In this document: positions 11,479 through 19,165 of the stretch, piece by piece | Numbering within the stretch: position 1 is the first letter of the stretch | Layout of the letters: each line of letters opens with the position of its first letter | Virus record (IMG/VR): IMGVR_UViG_3300037091_000497 | Location: 1-20,087 of that record | DNA: 20,087 bases | Reading direction: 5' to 3' (one strand) | Source: a virus | The notes under the pieces: model-generated | What the model saw: the letters and a program-made list of their open reading frames with translations, nothing else | Told to the model about the DNA's origin: nothing | Databases searched by the model: none | Program-made: the position numbers and the translations under genes

Positions 11479-13011
11479 ATGTGTTTTCAGAACAGGCCGC
11501 TGACAAAGCGGTTAAATTCATCGAATCGCTCAAGCAGTCGCAACCGTATTATCAGGCCGCTGTTCGGTACCCTCAACCCGGACGGCACTCGCCAGTATCG
11601 TACCCTTTTCCTGACCATCCCGCGCAAGAACGGCAAGACAGAGCTCGCCGCGGCCATCGCCAATTACCTTCTGTTTGCCGATAACGAGGGCGGGGCGCAA
11701 ATCTACTGCGCTGCCTCCGACCGCGACCAGGCGGACATCGTCTTTAAAGAGATCGCTGCCATGGTGCGGAGCGCTCCTGCCCTCGAGCGGCGGTCCACCA
11801 TCCTGGATAGCGTCCACCGTATCGTTGTTCAGCAAACCAATTCCTACTGCCGCTCCATCTCGGCCGAGGCCTATAGCAAACATGGCTTCAATTCTCACGG
11901 GGTTGTATTCGACGAGCTGCATGCCCAGCCGAACCGCGACTTGTGGGACGTTCTTACCACATCAACCGGCGCTCGCCTGCAGCCGCTTGTCGTGGCCATA
12001 ACTACAGCCGGGTTCGATCGCAATTCCATCTGTTACGAAGTCTATGACTATGCGCGCAAGGTGCGCGACGGGATTGTAACTGACCCCACCTTCCTGCCGG
12101 TGATCTTCCAGGCCGAGGAAGAAGACAGTTGGGAGGATGAGCAGGTCTGGGCCAAAGCTAATCCGGCGCTCGGGACATTCCGAAGCGTCGACGAGCTGCG
12201 CCAGATGTTTTTCCGGGCCAAAGAAATACCGGCGCTCGAGATGACCTTTCGTCGGCTCTATTTGAATCAGTGGGTCAACTCGGTCGAGCGCTGGCTTCCG
12301 ATGGACAAATGGGACGATTGCACTGATGCAGTTGGAGATCTCTCGGGCAAGCCCTGCTACGCCGGTCTTGACCTCTCCAGTACGACGGACCTGACGGCAC
12401 TCGCGCTTGTATTCCCTGCCGAGGACGGTAGCTATGACGTTTTGTGGCGCTACTGGATACCGGAAGACACCGCCACCGAAAAGGAGCGCAAGGATCGAGT
12501 GCCCTACCGGGAATGGGCCAGGCAAGGGTATATCACGATGACTCCCGGGAACATCATCGACTACGGCTATGTGTTAAAGCAGATCACCCAAGACATGGCC
12601 GGTTACGACCTGCGGGAATTGGCCTTCGACCGCTGGGGAAGCCAGAAGCTTACTACTGACCTGCAGGAGATGGGCTTCTCCGTTGATCCGAAAGTGCAGG
12701 GTGCGCACCTGGTGGCCTTCGGTCAGGGTTTTGCCTCGATGTCATCCCCGACCAAGGAGCTCATGACTTTGGTGTTGAGCAAGAAGATCCGGCACGGAGG
12801 CAATCCTGTATCCCGCTGGTGCGCCGATAACATGGTGGTGGCAACCGACCCGGCAGGCAACCTCAAACCTGATAAAGCCAAGGCGACGCAGAAGATAGAC
12901 GGCATGGTGGCCATGATTATGGCGCTCGACAGGGCGGCCCGTCATACCGGTGCGGACGGCAAGTCAGTCTACGAGACCCGCGGCATCATCAGACTCTCAG
13001 ACCTGGAGTGA
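11479..13011 (+). CDS. terL: Terminase large subunit, N-terminus apparently disrupted
   Basis: A 510-residue packaging motor. Walker A is PRKNGKTE (48-55), Walker B VVFDE (142-146), with the nuclease domain from about 290 (GLDLSSTTDL, catalytic-type D298) and a late KIDG near the C-terminus. The first 22 residues of this frame (MCFQNRPLTKR...) look unlike the family. The +2 frame from GTG 11481 instead reads FSEQAADKAVKFIESLK, a typical large-terminase start, and the present frame becomes family-like only at RIIRPLFG (about residue 23). The usual stretch in between, carrying the adenine-contacting 'LLPWQ'-like motif, is missing. This points to an out-of-frame deletion of about 50-65 bases near 11535-11550. 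If real, packaging is probably lost. Confidence 0.85.
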   Translation: MCFQNRPLTKRLNSSNRSSSRNRIIRPLFGTLNPDGTRQYRTLFLTIPRKNGKTELAAAIANYLLFADNEGGAQIYCAASDRDQADIVFKEIAAMVRSAPALERRSTILDSVHRIVVQQTNSYCRSISAEAYSKHGFNSHGVVFDELHAQPNRDLWDVLTTSTGARLQPLVVAITTAGFDRNSICYEVYDYARKVRDGIVTDPTFLPVIFQAEEEDSWEDEQVWAKANPALGTFRSVDELRQMFFRAKEIPALEMTFRRLYLNQWVNSVERWLPMDKWDDCTDAVGDLSGKPCYAGLDLSSTTDLTALALVFPAEDGSYDVLWRYWIPEDTATEKERKDRVPYREWARQGYITMTPGNIIDYGYVLKQITQDMAGYDLRELAFDRWGSQKLTTDLQEMGFSVDPKVQGAHLVAFGQGFASMSSPTKELMTLVLSKKIRHGGNPVSRWCADNMVVATDPAGNLKPDKAKATQKIDGMVAMIMALDRAARHTGADGKSVYETRGIIRLSDLE

Positions 13012-13013
13012 TT

Positions 13014-14255
13014 ATGAAACTATCAGACATCGCCGTCAGGGCGCTAAAAGCCCCTAGCCTCAAGGACTTCGTCGTCAGCCTGCTGCCGGGCCAGAGGAAT
13101 GACGGGTTAACATCAATCAGTCGAGCCGGCGTCTCTATCAACGAGGCTAACGCCCTTAGCCAGATCACTGTCTTCGCCTGCGTGCGTGTCATCTCCGAGA
13201 CGCTGGCATCCCTGCCGCTGATGCTATACCGCCGCCTGCCGCGGGGCAAGGAGCGCGCCATCGATCACGAGCTCTACCGCATCCTGCACGACCAGCCTAA
13301 CCCCGAGATGGACAGCATGACCCTACGCGAGACGCTCATGGCCCACGTGCTCACCTGGGGCAACGGTTACGCCCAGATTATCTGGGACGACTACACACAC
13401 ATCAAGGAGCTCCGCCCGCTCTACCCCGACCGCATGTGGGTCACGCGCGACCCGGTAACCAAGCAGGTTCTCTATAACTACAGCCCTTCGGGCGGCGGCG
13501 GGCCGGTCACTCTTCCGGCATACCGCGTGCTCCACATACACGGCCTGGGCTTTGACGGGCTGGTTGGCTACTCGCCCATCGCTATGATGCGCGAGGCGGT
13601 CGGGCTTGCCAAAGCCACCGAGCAGTTCGGTTCCACGCTCTTCAAGAACGGCGTCAATGCCTCCGGCATATTCACTTATCCCGGCAAACTCGGGGATGAC
13701 GGACGGAAGAATCTCAAAAAGAGCCTAAAAGAAAACTCCGGGCTTGAAAACGCCTTCGACCCCATGATTCTGGAAGAGGGTATGAAGTGGACGCAAATCA
13801 CCATCCCTCCGGAAGATGCGCAGTTCCTCGAGACCCGCAAGTTCCAACGCGGAGAGATAGCCAGCTTCTTCCACGTCCCGCCGCATATGATCGGCGATCT
13901 CGATCGGGCCACCTTCTCCAACATAGAGGAGCAGGCGCTGGAGTTTGTGGTGTTCACCATGCGTCCCTGGTTGGTGCGCTGGGAGCAAGCCATGAATCTC
14001 AAGCTGCTCTCCGTGGCCGAGCAGAAAGATTATTTCACAGAGCACCTGGTGGACGGGCTGATGCGGGGCAACATGGCCGCGCGCTCGTCTGCCTATGCCA
14101 CTGCCAGACAGTGGGGATGGCTCTCGGCCAACGATATCCGCGAGATGGAGAACATGAACCCGCTGCCTGGCAAGGACGGCGACACATATCTCTCGCCGCT
14201 CAATATGACGCCGGCGGACCAGCTTACCGCCGCGCTTAACAAACCCAAGCTGTAA
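13014..14255 (+). CDS. Portal protein, HK97 family
   Basis: A 413-residue portal protein that forms the dodecameric DNA gateway of the head. Family features: the N-terminal 'SINEANALSQITVFACVRVISETLASLPLMLYRR' segment, 'HELYRILHDQPNPEM', 'TWGNGYAQI', 'GLVGYSPI', a tunnel-region helix and 'GEIASFFHVPPHMIGDL...TFSNIEEQALEFV' that is split here only by my quotation. I prefer ATG 13014, with GGAG five bases upstream, over GTG 13008 which overlaps the terminase stop. The order terminase-portal-protease-capsid is canonical. The sequence appears intact and of normal length. Confidence 0.93.
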   Translation: MKLSDIAVRALKAPSLKDFVVSLLPGQRNDGLTSISRAGVSINEANALSQITVFACVRVISETLASLPLMLYRRLPRGKERAIDHELYRILHDQPNPEMDSMTLRETLMAHVLTWGNGYAQIIWDDYTHIKELRPLYPDRMWVTRDPVTKQVLYNYSPSGGGGPVTLPAYRVLHIHGLGFDGLVGYSPIAMMREAVGLAKATEQFGSTLFKNGVNASGIFTYPGKLGDDGRKNLKKSLKENSGLENAFDPMILEEGMKWTQITIPPEDAQFLETRKFQRGEIASFFHVPPHMIGDLDRATFSNIEEQALEFVVFTMRPWLVRWEQAMNLKLLSVAEQKDYFTEHLVDGLMRGNMAARSSAYATARQWGWLSANDIREMENMNPLPGKDGDTYLSPLNMTPADQLTAALNKPKL

Positions 14256-14265
14256 AGGAGGCAAC

Positions 14266-15078
14266 ATGCCAAAGAAAAAGGACGATGAGATTAAAAACGA
14301 GACCGGAGAACTTGAGCACAAATCTTTCACCGGCATGGAACTCAAAGCGGAGAAGCCGGGAAGCTTCACTGCGCGCATCGCCACCCTCGATGTTATCGAC
14401 AAGGACGGGGACGTCACCATCCCAGGGGCTTTCCCTGCGGGTAAGACCATCCTCATCTCCGCCTATCAACACGGCAGCTGGAGCGGCGGTCTGCCGGTGG
14501 GGAAAGGAGTCATCCGCGAGGCGGGCAGCGACGTCTTTGTGGACGGTGAGTTCAACCTCAAAACCGACACCGGCAGGGAGCATTACGAGACCGTCAAGTT
14601 CGCCCCGGACCTGCAGGAGTGGAGCTACGGCTTCACCGTGAAGGACAAGGAACTCGATACCGAGTGGAACGGAAACAGCGTCAGGCGAGTCTTAAAGAAG
14701 CTGGATGTTTTCGAGGCTTCGCCGGTACTCAGAGGGGCCGGAATGAATACCGGCACCGTGAACATCAAATCCGATAACGAGGGCGCAACCTATGCCGACC
14801 AGTCCGAGGATCTGCTTACAAGAATCCGGGACTGGCTCGAGCGGAGCAAATCGCTTTCCGATCTGCGCCGCAAGCAGGGGAAGGCCCTGGCTATATCCCC
14901 CGTTAACCGGGACCGGGTGGAGGCTCTCCTCAAGGAAATAGGGGCGCTCTCTGCCGAAATCAAGGCCCAGCTGGAACCCACCGCACCCGCACAGGAACAG
15001 CCAGACAGGAAAGAAGTCGAGAGGGTAGTGCTGGCCTACCACAAGCTCAAATTTAAAAATCTGGAGGAATTAACCTAA
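14266..15078 (+). CDS. HK97-type prohead serine protease
   Basis: A 270-residue maturation protease. The fold signature 'GSFTARIATLDVIDKDGDV' is followed by the catalytic His in SAYQHGSW (H69), the 'LPVGKG' strand, and the catalytic Ser in EWSYGF (S120). It cleaves the scaffolding part of the capsid protein and itself during head maturation. After about residue 175 the chain continues into a Lys/Arg/Glu-rich helical tail (185-270), longer than the minimal protease, possibly a capsid-targeting segment. AAAGGAGG precedes ATG 14266. The stop lies one base before the capsid start. Confidence 0.9.
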   Translation: MPKKKDDEIKNETGELEHKSFTGMELKAEKPGSFTARIATLDVIDKDGDVTIPGAFPAGKTILISAYQHGSWSGGLPVGKGVIREAGSDVFVDGEFNLKTDTGREHYETVKFAPDLQEWSYGFTVKDKELDTEWNGNSVRRVLKKLDVFEASPVLRGAGMNTGTVNIKSDNEGATYADQSEDLLTRIRDWLERSKSLSDLRRKQGKALAISPVNRDRVEALLKEIGALSAEIKAQLEPTAPAQEQPDRKEVERVVLAYHKLKFKNLEELT

Positions 15079-15079
15079 C

Positions 15080-16303
15080 ATGAAAACCGAGAAAACTCTC
15101 CGCGAGGAAATCAAGGCCAAATCTGACGCCCTGCACCAGGTCTTCACCGAGGCTGGAACCGACATCGATATGGACAAGGTGAAATGCATCGAGGGCGACA
15201 GTACCGCCAAGGTGGCCAAAGTGGGCGCCATGGAGCATGAACTCGAAGACCTGCATAAGGAATTCGAGACCATCTCCGCCCTCAAGCACGCGCGCCAGGC
15301 CGCTGATGACGGCGCCAAACTGGCAGCCGAACCCGACCTCCGCGGCAATCCCGCGCCCGCCGTTAAAACCATCGGGCAGCTCATCATGAAGAGCGGGGCT
15401 CTCAAAGCGGAGCATAACCCCGTCATGCTGGACGTCGACCCCAAGTCGACCCTGCTCGACGCCGAAGCCAAAGCCAACTTCTTCACCACCTCCGGCTGGG
15501 CGCCCGAGAACCTGCGCATGCCGGGCTTCGTGGGTTCTCCCACCAGGCCCATCGCCGTCATCGACCGCATCCCCATCTACCCTACCACCCAGAACAGCGT
15601 GGTCTACATGCTGGAGAGCACTTTCACAAACTCCGCCGCTGAAAAGGCGGAAGGCGACGCCGCTGCCGAGTCTGCGCTGGCCCTGACCGCGACCACAGAT
15701 GAGGTCGAGGAAATCGGCACCTTCGTGCCGGTCTCCAAGGTACAGCTTGAGGACGTTCCTATGGCTGAGGCCTATCTCACCAACCGTCTCACCTTCATGG
15801 TGCGCCAGAAGCTCGACAAGCAGATCCTGGAAGGCTCCGGTTCTACACCTTCCCTGATGGGCACGCTTCACCTGGCGGCATTGCAGGCTCAGGCCAAGGG
15901 CTCCGACCCGACCCCCGACGCCATCTACAAGGCCTTCGACCTGGTGCGCACCGTGGGCTTCACCGAACCCAGCGATCTCTTCATCAACCCCACCGACTGG
16001 CAGGACATTCGCCTGCTGCGCACCGCCGACGGCATCTACATCTTCGGCAACCCGACTGACACCGGACCGACCCGCATGTGGGGCGTCCCAGTGACCATCA
16101 CCACCGCCGTCACCGTCAACACCGCCCTCTGCGGCGACTATGCCAACTTCTCCTTCCTGGCCATGCGCCGCGGCGTCGAGGTCGAAATGAGCTCCGGCTA
16201 CAGCGACTACTTCGTCAAGGGCAAACTGGCCGTCCTGGCAACCCTGCGCTGCGCCATGGTGCACACCCGCATCACGGCCTTCGCCAAGATCACCGGCATC
16301 TAA
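15080..16303 (+). CDS. Major capsid protein, HK97 fold
   Basis: A 407-residue capsid subunit. Residues 1-95 form a charged, helical delta-like scaffolding domain (EKTLREEIKAKSDALHQVF..., MEHELEDLHKEFE...) removed by the protease. The mature part has the family sequences 'DRIPIYPTTQNSVVYMLE', 'EEIGTFVPVSKVQLEDVP', 'LTNRLTFMVRQKLDKQILEGSG', the P-domain 'LFINPTDWQDIRLLRTADGIYIFG' in two parts and the terminal 'GVEVEMSSGYSDYFVKGKLAV'-like strand. The start at ATG 15080 has GGAGG about 12 bases upstream. A strong hairpin follows the gene. A 403-codon antisense frame here is a by-product of codon bias. Confidence 0.93.
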   Translation: MKTEKTLREEIKAKSDALHQVFTEAGTDIDMDKVKCIEGDSTAKVAKVGAMEHELEDLHKEFETISALKHARQAADDGAKLAAEPDLRGNPAPAVKTIGQLIMKSGALKAEHNPVMLDVDPKSTLLDAEAKANFFTTSGWAPENLRMPGFVGSPTRPIAVIDRIPIYPTTQNSVVYMLESTFTNSAAEKAEGDAAAESALALTATTDEVEEIGTFVPVSKVQLEDVPMAEAYLTNRLTFMVRQKLDKQILEGSGSTPSLMGTLHLAALQAQAKGSDPTPDAIYKAFDLVRTVGFTEPSDLFINPTDWQDIRLLRTADGIYIFGNPTDTGPTRMWGVPVTITTAVTVNTALCGDYANFSFLAMRRGVEVEMSSGYSDYFVKGKLAVLATLRCAMVHTRITAFAKITGI

Positions 16304-16325
16304 ACGTAAAAAGTCGAAAACACCG

Positions 16326-16353
16326 GGAGGCGGGGAATTAAAATCCCGCCTCC
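16326..16353 (+). terminator. Strong hairpin after the capsid gene
   Basis: GGAGGCGGG (16326-16334) pairs perfectly with CCCGCCTCC (16345-16353) over a ten-base AT-rich loop. There is no T-run after it, so it may be a transcript stabiliser or partial attenuator rather than a full terminator. A similar hairpin follows the tail tube gene. Confidence 0.55.
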
Positions 16354-16367
16354 TCCTGTTTCAGGAG
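16353..16367 (+). promoter_or_regulatory. Hairpin covering the Shine-Dalgarno of the next gene
   Basis: CTCCT (16353-16357) can pair with AGGAG (16363-16367), which is the ribosome site of the gene starting at 16374. It shares one base with the capsid hairpin, so pairing could limit translation of the downstream gene. The stem is short (5 bp). Confidence 0.35.
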
Positions 16368-16373
16368 AAAAAC

Positions 16374-17210
16374 ATGAAGCACAAACTGCTCAGGATGCTC
16401 ACGCTCATCCTCACCCTGCCCTTGCTGCTGGTCTTCGGCATCCCGCCTGACAGCGGCGAGACTTCCCTCATCATCGAGGGCAGCCGGAAGCGCCCGTGGC
16501 GCAACGCCGGAGTTCCTACTGATGGGGTCTCCGGCACTTATGCCGCCATCGCCGCCAAGGGCGACCTGCTTATCGATACAACCAACGGAACCATTTATCA
16601 GAACACGAACACCCTGGCTTCGCCCACGTGGACGCAATTGACCGCTTCGACAGTCGCCTATGGTCTGGTCGGTGATATGGCGGCTAGCGGCACCGCAGCG
16701 GCCAACGTCGTCGGCGTGAGCGCGTCCGCCTCCCGGGTCGACCACGTGCATAAAATCGGTGTGCATGACCATTCCGACAATACCAAGGGCTCGCCGATCG
16801 TCGAGGCTGGCATCGCTGCCGCTTCGCTCACCGGTCTGGTGGCCAAGGTCGTGGCCGACGGCAATGTCATCGGCGGCCTCCCGGTAGTTCACCGCGTCGC
16901 CATGGCGGGCGGAGCCACCGCTACCGTCAACGTCCTCCTGACCCACAAAACTCGCGTCACCGACGTCCTGGTGATTAACAAAGCGGCGGGAACGACGAGC
17001 GACACTATCACAGTCAAGAATGTTTCAACGGCCATTACCGATGCCATCTCCATCGCTGGCGGCGACAAGACCATCGCCCGCGCCGGCACGATCGACGATG
17101 CTCAATGGGACGTCGAGGCCGGTACCAACCTGGCGGTCACCGAGACTGACGGAGGCGGTAACGACTCTCCCGCCTGCGACGTCATGATATCCGGTATCCG
17201 CGTGGCCTAA
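16374..17210 (+). CDS. Probable head decoration/fibre-like protein with signal-like N-terminus
   Basis: A 278-residue protein between the capsid and connector genes. The first 22 residues are a charged start and a hydrophobic stretch (LLRMLTLILTLPLLLVFG) that looks like a signal peptide or anchor, which is unusual for a virion protein. Residues 40-135 are Gly/Ala/Thr-rich with 'GDLLIDTTNGTIYQNTN', 'VDHVHKIGVHDHS' and similar motifs of phage fibre and spike proteins. Residues 160-278 form a beta-rich, Thr/Val-rich domain with alternating strands. AGGAG precedes ATG 16374 by six bases. A capsid decoration or head fibre is the best guess from its place; it has no diagnostic domain. Confidence 0.65.
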   Translation: MKHKLLRMLTLILTLPLLLVFGIPPDSGETSLIIEGSRKRPWRNAGVPTDGVSGTYAAIAAKGDLLIDTTNGTIYQNTNTLASPTWTQLTASTVAYGLVGDMAASGTAAANVVGVSASASRVDHVHKIGVHDHSDNTKGSPIVEAGIAAASLTGLVAKVVADGNVIGGLPVVHRVAMAGGATATVNVLLTHKTRVTDVLVINKAAGTTSDTITVKNVSTAITDAISIAGGDKTIARAGTIDDAQWDVEAGTNLAVTETDGGGNDSPACDVMISGIRVA

Positions 17211-17220
17211 AGGAAACAAA

Positions 17221-17391
17221 ATGCAGTGCAAGTGTAAGTATTTTAAGCTCGCCGGAGGCTTGCTGGTCTGCTCTGTTTGCGGCAAGCCCGCCAACACTCC
17301 TTCCGCTCCCGTCATCGAGGACAAGAACGTCCTCCCCGAGGAAAACAAGGCCTCCGCAGCAATCAAGCACGCAGCCAAAAAGCGCAAATAA
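17221..17391 (+). CDS. 56-aa zinc-ribbon-like mini-protein in the head cluster
   Basis: A short gene with AAAGGA before ATG 17221 that ends 12 bases before the connector gene. The protein begins with C3-x-C5 and then VCSVCGK (C17-x2-C20), a four-Cys ribbon, followed by a flexible Pro/Glu/Lys-rich tail ending KKRK. Small zinc ribbons of this kind occur next to phage capsid genes. Function unknown; the basic tail might touch DNA or the capsid. Confidence 0.65.
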   Translation: MQCKCKYFKLAGGLLVCSVCGKPANTPSAPVIEDKNVLPEENKASAAIKHAAKKRK

Positions 17392-17403
17392 CAGGAGGCT
17401 CTC

Positions 17404-18000
17404 ATGGCCTTGAAAGTAATCACCCCGCCCGCCGTCGAACCCGTCAGCCTCACCGAAACCAAACTGCACCTGCGCGTTGACGGTGCGGCGGAAGACACTC
17501 TCATCTCCGGCCTCATCCAGGCGGCGCGCGAGCACATCGAGAACGTGCTGACTCACTGCGCTCTATGCACACAGACGCTGGAGTACGTCATCAGCCAATT
17601 TCCCGACGATTGCGAAGCTATCCAGGTGCCGAGGCCACCTTTGCAGTCGGTCACCAGTATCAAGTACACCGACTCGGCGGACGTGGTCCATACCATGGAC
17701 GCCGGAGACTACTGCGTCAATACCGACGGTAACCCGGGTCTCGTCACTCCGGCCTACGGCCTGAGCTGGCCCTCGGTTTCTCTTGCGTCTTCGGGCGCCG
17801 TGCGCATCCGCTATGTAGCGGGTTGGGGACTGGCAGATGCCGCTCCGCAATCCCTCAAGCAGGCCATCCTGCTCCTGGTGGGGCACCTCTACGAGAACCG
17901 CGCCGTAATGGTCAACAGCCAGGTCCAGGGCGAGATGCCCTTCGCCGTAAGTGCTCTGTGCGACGGATATATGTGCTTCATGTGGGGCATGGAGGACTAG
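17404..18000 (+). CDS. Head-tail connector protein, gp6-like
   Basis: A 198-residue protein of the HK97 gp6-type (DNA-packaging/adaptor) family that forms the ring under the portal. Typical are the start 'VEPVSLTETKLHLRVDGAAEDTLI' leading to 'IQAAREHIEN', a middle beta part ('IQVPRPPLQSVTSIKY'), 'GAVRIRYVAGWG' and the end 'PQSLKQAILLLVGHLYENR'. The Shine-Dalgarno AGGAGG lies eight bases before ATG 17404. It is followed at once by the head-closure gene. Confidence 0.88.
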   Translation: MALKVITPPAVEPVSLTETKLHLRVDGAAEDTLISGLIQAAREHIENVLTHCALCTQTLEYVISQFPDDCEAIQVPRPPLQSVTSIKYTDSADVVHTMDAGDYCVNTDGNPGLVTPAYGLSWPSVSLASSGAVRIRYVAGWGLADAAPQSLKQAILLLVGHLYENRAVMVNSQVQGEMPFAVSALCDGYMCFMWGMED

Positions 18001-18001
18001 C

Positions 18002-18319
18002 TTGGATATCGGGAAGCTGCGGCACCGCGTAACCATAGAAACCCCCACGACGGGCAGCGACGCCTCGGGAGGCGTCACCTATACGTGGAATACCTTCGCC
18101 GTAGTGTGGGGCTACATCGAACCCCTGACGGCCCACAAGCTGTTCCAGGCCAAGCAGGCCAACGCGGACACCACCGGCATCATTCATATACGCTACGTCG
18201 CCGGGTTGTTGCCTATTATGCGCGTCAAGTACGGCTCGCGCATCTTCCTCATCACCTCCATCATCGCAGACGAGCAAAAGTCAGAGACGCAAATCTTATA
18301 CAAGGAAGCGCTCGACTGA
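18002..18319 (+). CDS. Head-tail joining (head closure) adaptor
   Basis: A 105-residue protein of the SPP1 gp16/phage head-tail joining family. The sequence begins 'DIGKLRHRVTIETPT', then 'GGVTYTWNTFAVVWGYIEPL', 'IIHIRYVAGL' and 'RVKYGSRIFLITSII', the usual beta-barrel order. I start it at TTG 18002, which is seven bases after GGAGG (17991-17995) and gives the family's normal N-terminus; a longer frame from 17951 merely runs through the previous gene. The stop overlaps the next start (TGATG at 18317-18321). Confidence 0.85.
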   Translation: MDIGKLRHRVTIETPTTGSDASGGVTYTWNTFAVVWGYIEPLTAHKLFQAKQANADTTGIIHIRYVAGLLPIMRVKYGSRIFLITSIIADEQKSETQILYKEALD

Positions 18320-18771
18320 TGCCTGATGGCATTTCCATAAGCGTCGAAGGTATCGACGAGCTCAAGGCGGAGATGCGTAAGCTGGCCAAATGCGTCGCCG
18401 CCGACAAGGTGGAGCCCCTCCTGCTCGAGGGTGCCCAGACCGTCAGGGACACGGCCAAACTGAATGCACCCGTCGGCCCTACGGGCAACCTTAAGAAATC
18501 ACTCGTTGCTAAATACCTGGCCTCCCTCGGCGTCGGCAAACCGCGCAGCGCCCTGGCGGGCTTCGACCGCAAGAAAGCGCCCCATGCCTGGCTGGTTGAG
18601 TTCGGTTCGCCCGGACGCTACGCCAAGAAGGGCAAGTACAAAGGGCGCTACTACGGCCCGATGCCGGCCAACCCGGTCATGCGAAACGCCTGGGACAGCA
18701 GCAAGGACTGGGTTCTGTCCCGCATCATCCATGAGCTGTGGAAACTCATTGAGGAGAGCGTGAAAAAATGA
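18319..18771 (+). CDS. HK97 gp10-like tail/neck component
   Basis: A 150-residue protein of the HK97-gp10-like family, which joins head and tail. Visible signs: the N-terminal 'VEGIDELKAEMRKLA', then 'DTAKLNAPVGPTGNLKKSL', the 'HAWLVEFGSPG' strand and 'ANPVMRNAWDSSKD'. The start at ATG 18319 overlaps the previous stop and removes the frame's spurious upstream extension. It ends in an ATGA overlap with the next gene, so the neck genes are translationally coupled. Confidence 0.87.
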   Translation: MPDGISISVEGIDELKAEMRKLAKCVAADKVEPLLLEGAQTVRDTAKLNAPVGPTGNLKKSLVAKYLASLGVGKPRSALAGFDRKKAPHAWLVEFGSPGRYAKKGKYKGRYYGPMPANPVMRNAWDSSKDWVLSRIIHELWKLIEESVKK

Positions 18772-19145
18772 GCCTCGAAAGCGAACTCTACACCTGGCTG
18801 AAAACCAATGTCACGCTGGTTGGGAGCCGCGTCTATGCCGTCGTGGCTCCGCAGGACGTCCCCTCTCCGTATCTTGTCTTTACCCGGATATCCGACGTTC
18901 CGGATTACACCCTCGAAGGACCCAGCGGCCTCTCCGTCTGCCGCGTGCAGTTCACCGCTGTCTCGGGAACCTTCGCCTCGACCAGAGCTGTTATCGCCCA
19001 GCTGGAGGCGGAGCTTTCCGGTTTCAGGGGAGTCATGGGAGGGCTTTCGGTCGGCTCGGTATTCAAGGAACTCGAAACCGACAGCTACGAACCGGAGGGT
19101 CTTCTGTATCAGTCCATCGCGGATTATATGTTCACCATCAACTAA
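18768..19145 (+). CDS. DUF3168-type tail completion protein
   Basis: A 125-residue protein of the gp17-like/DUF3168 family that completes the tail end at the head-tail joint. It shows 'LESELYTWLKTN', 'SRVYAVVAPQDVPSPYLVFTRIS', a central 'RVQFTAVSGTFASTRAVIAQLE' and 'YQSIADYMFTIN' at the end. The start overlaps the gp10-like stop (ATGA, 18768-18771). It sits directly before the tail tube gene as in other siphoviruses. Confidence 0.85.
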   Translation: MSLESELYTWLKTNVTLVGSRVYAVVAPQDVPSPYLVFTRISDVPDYTLEGPSGLSVCRVQFTAVSGTFASTRAVIAQLEAELSGFRGVMGGLSVGSVFKELETDSYEPEGLLYQSIADYMFTIN

Positions 19146-19165
19146 TAAATTCAGGAGGTAAAACT

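Noticed and set aside
13725-14456. 243-codon minus-strand frame opposite portal and protease
   Set aside because: It crosses the boundary of two firmly assigned plus-strand genes and has no recognisable domain.
15053-16264. 403-codon open frame on the minus strand opposite the capsid gene
   Set aside because: The plus strand encodes a clear HK97-type capsid protein. The antisense frame is rich in Gly, Val, His and Asp without any domain, as expected from GC-rich codon bias.
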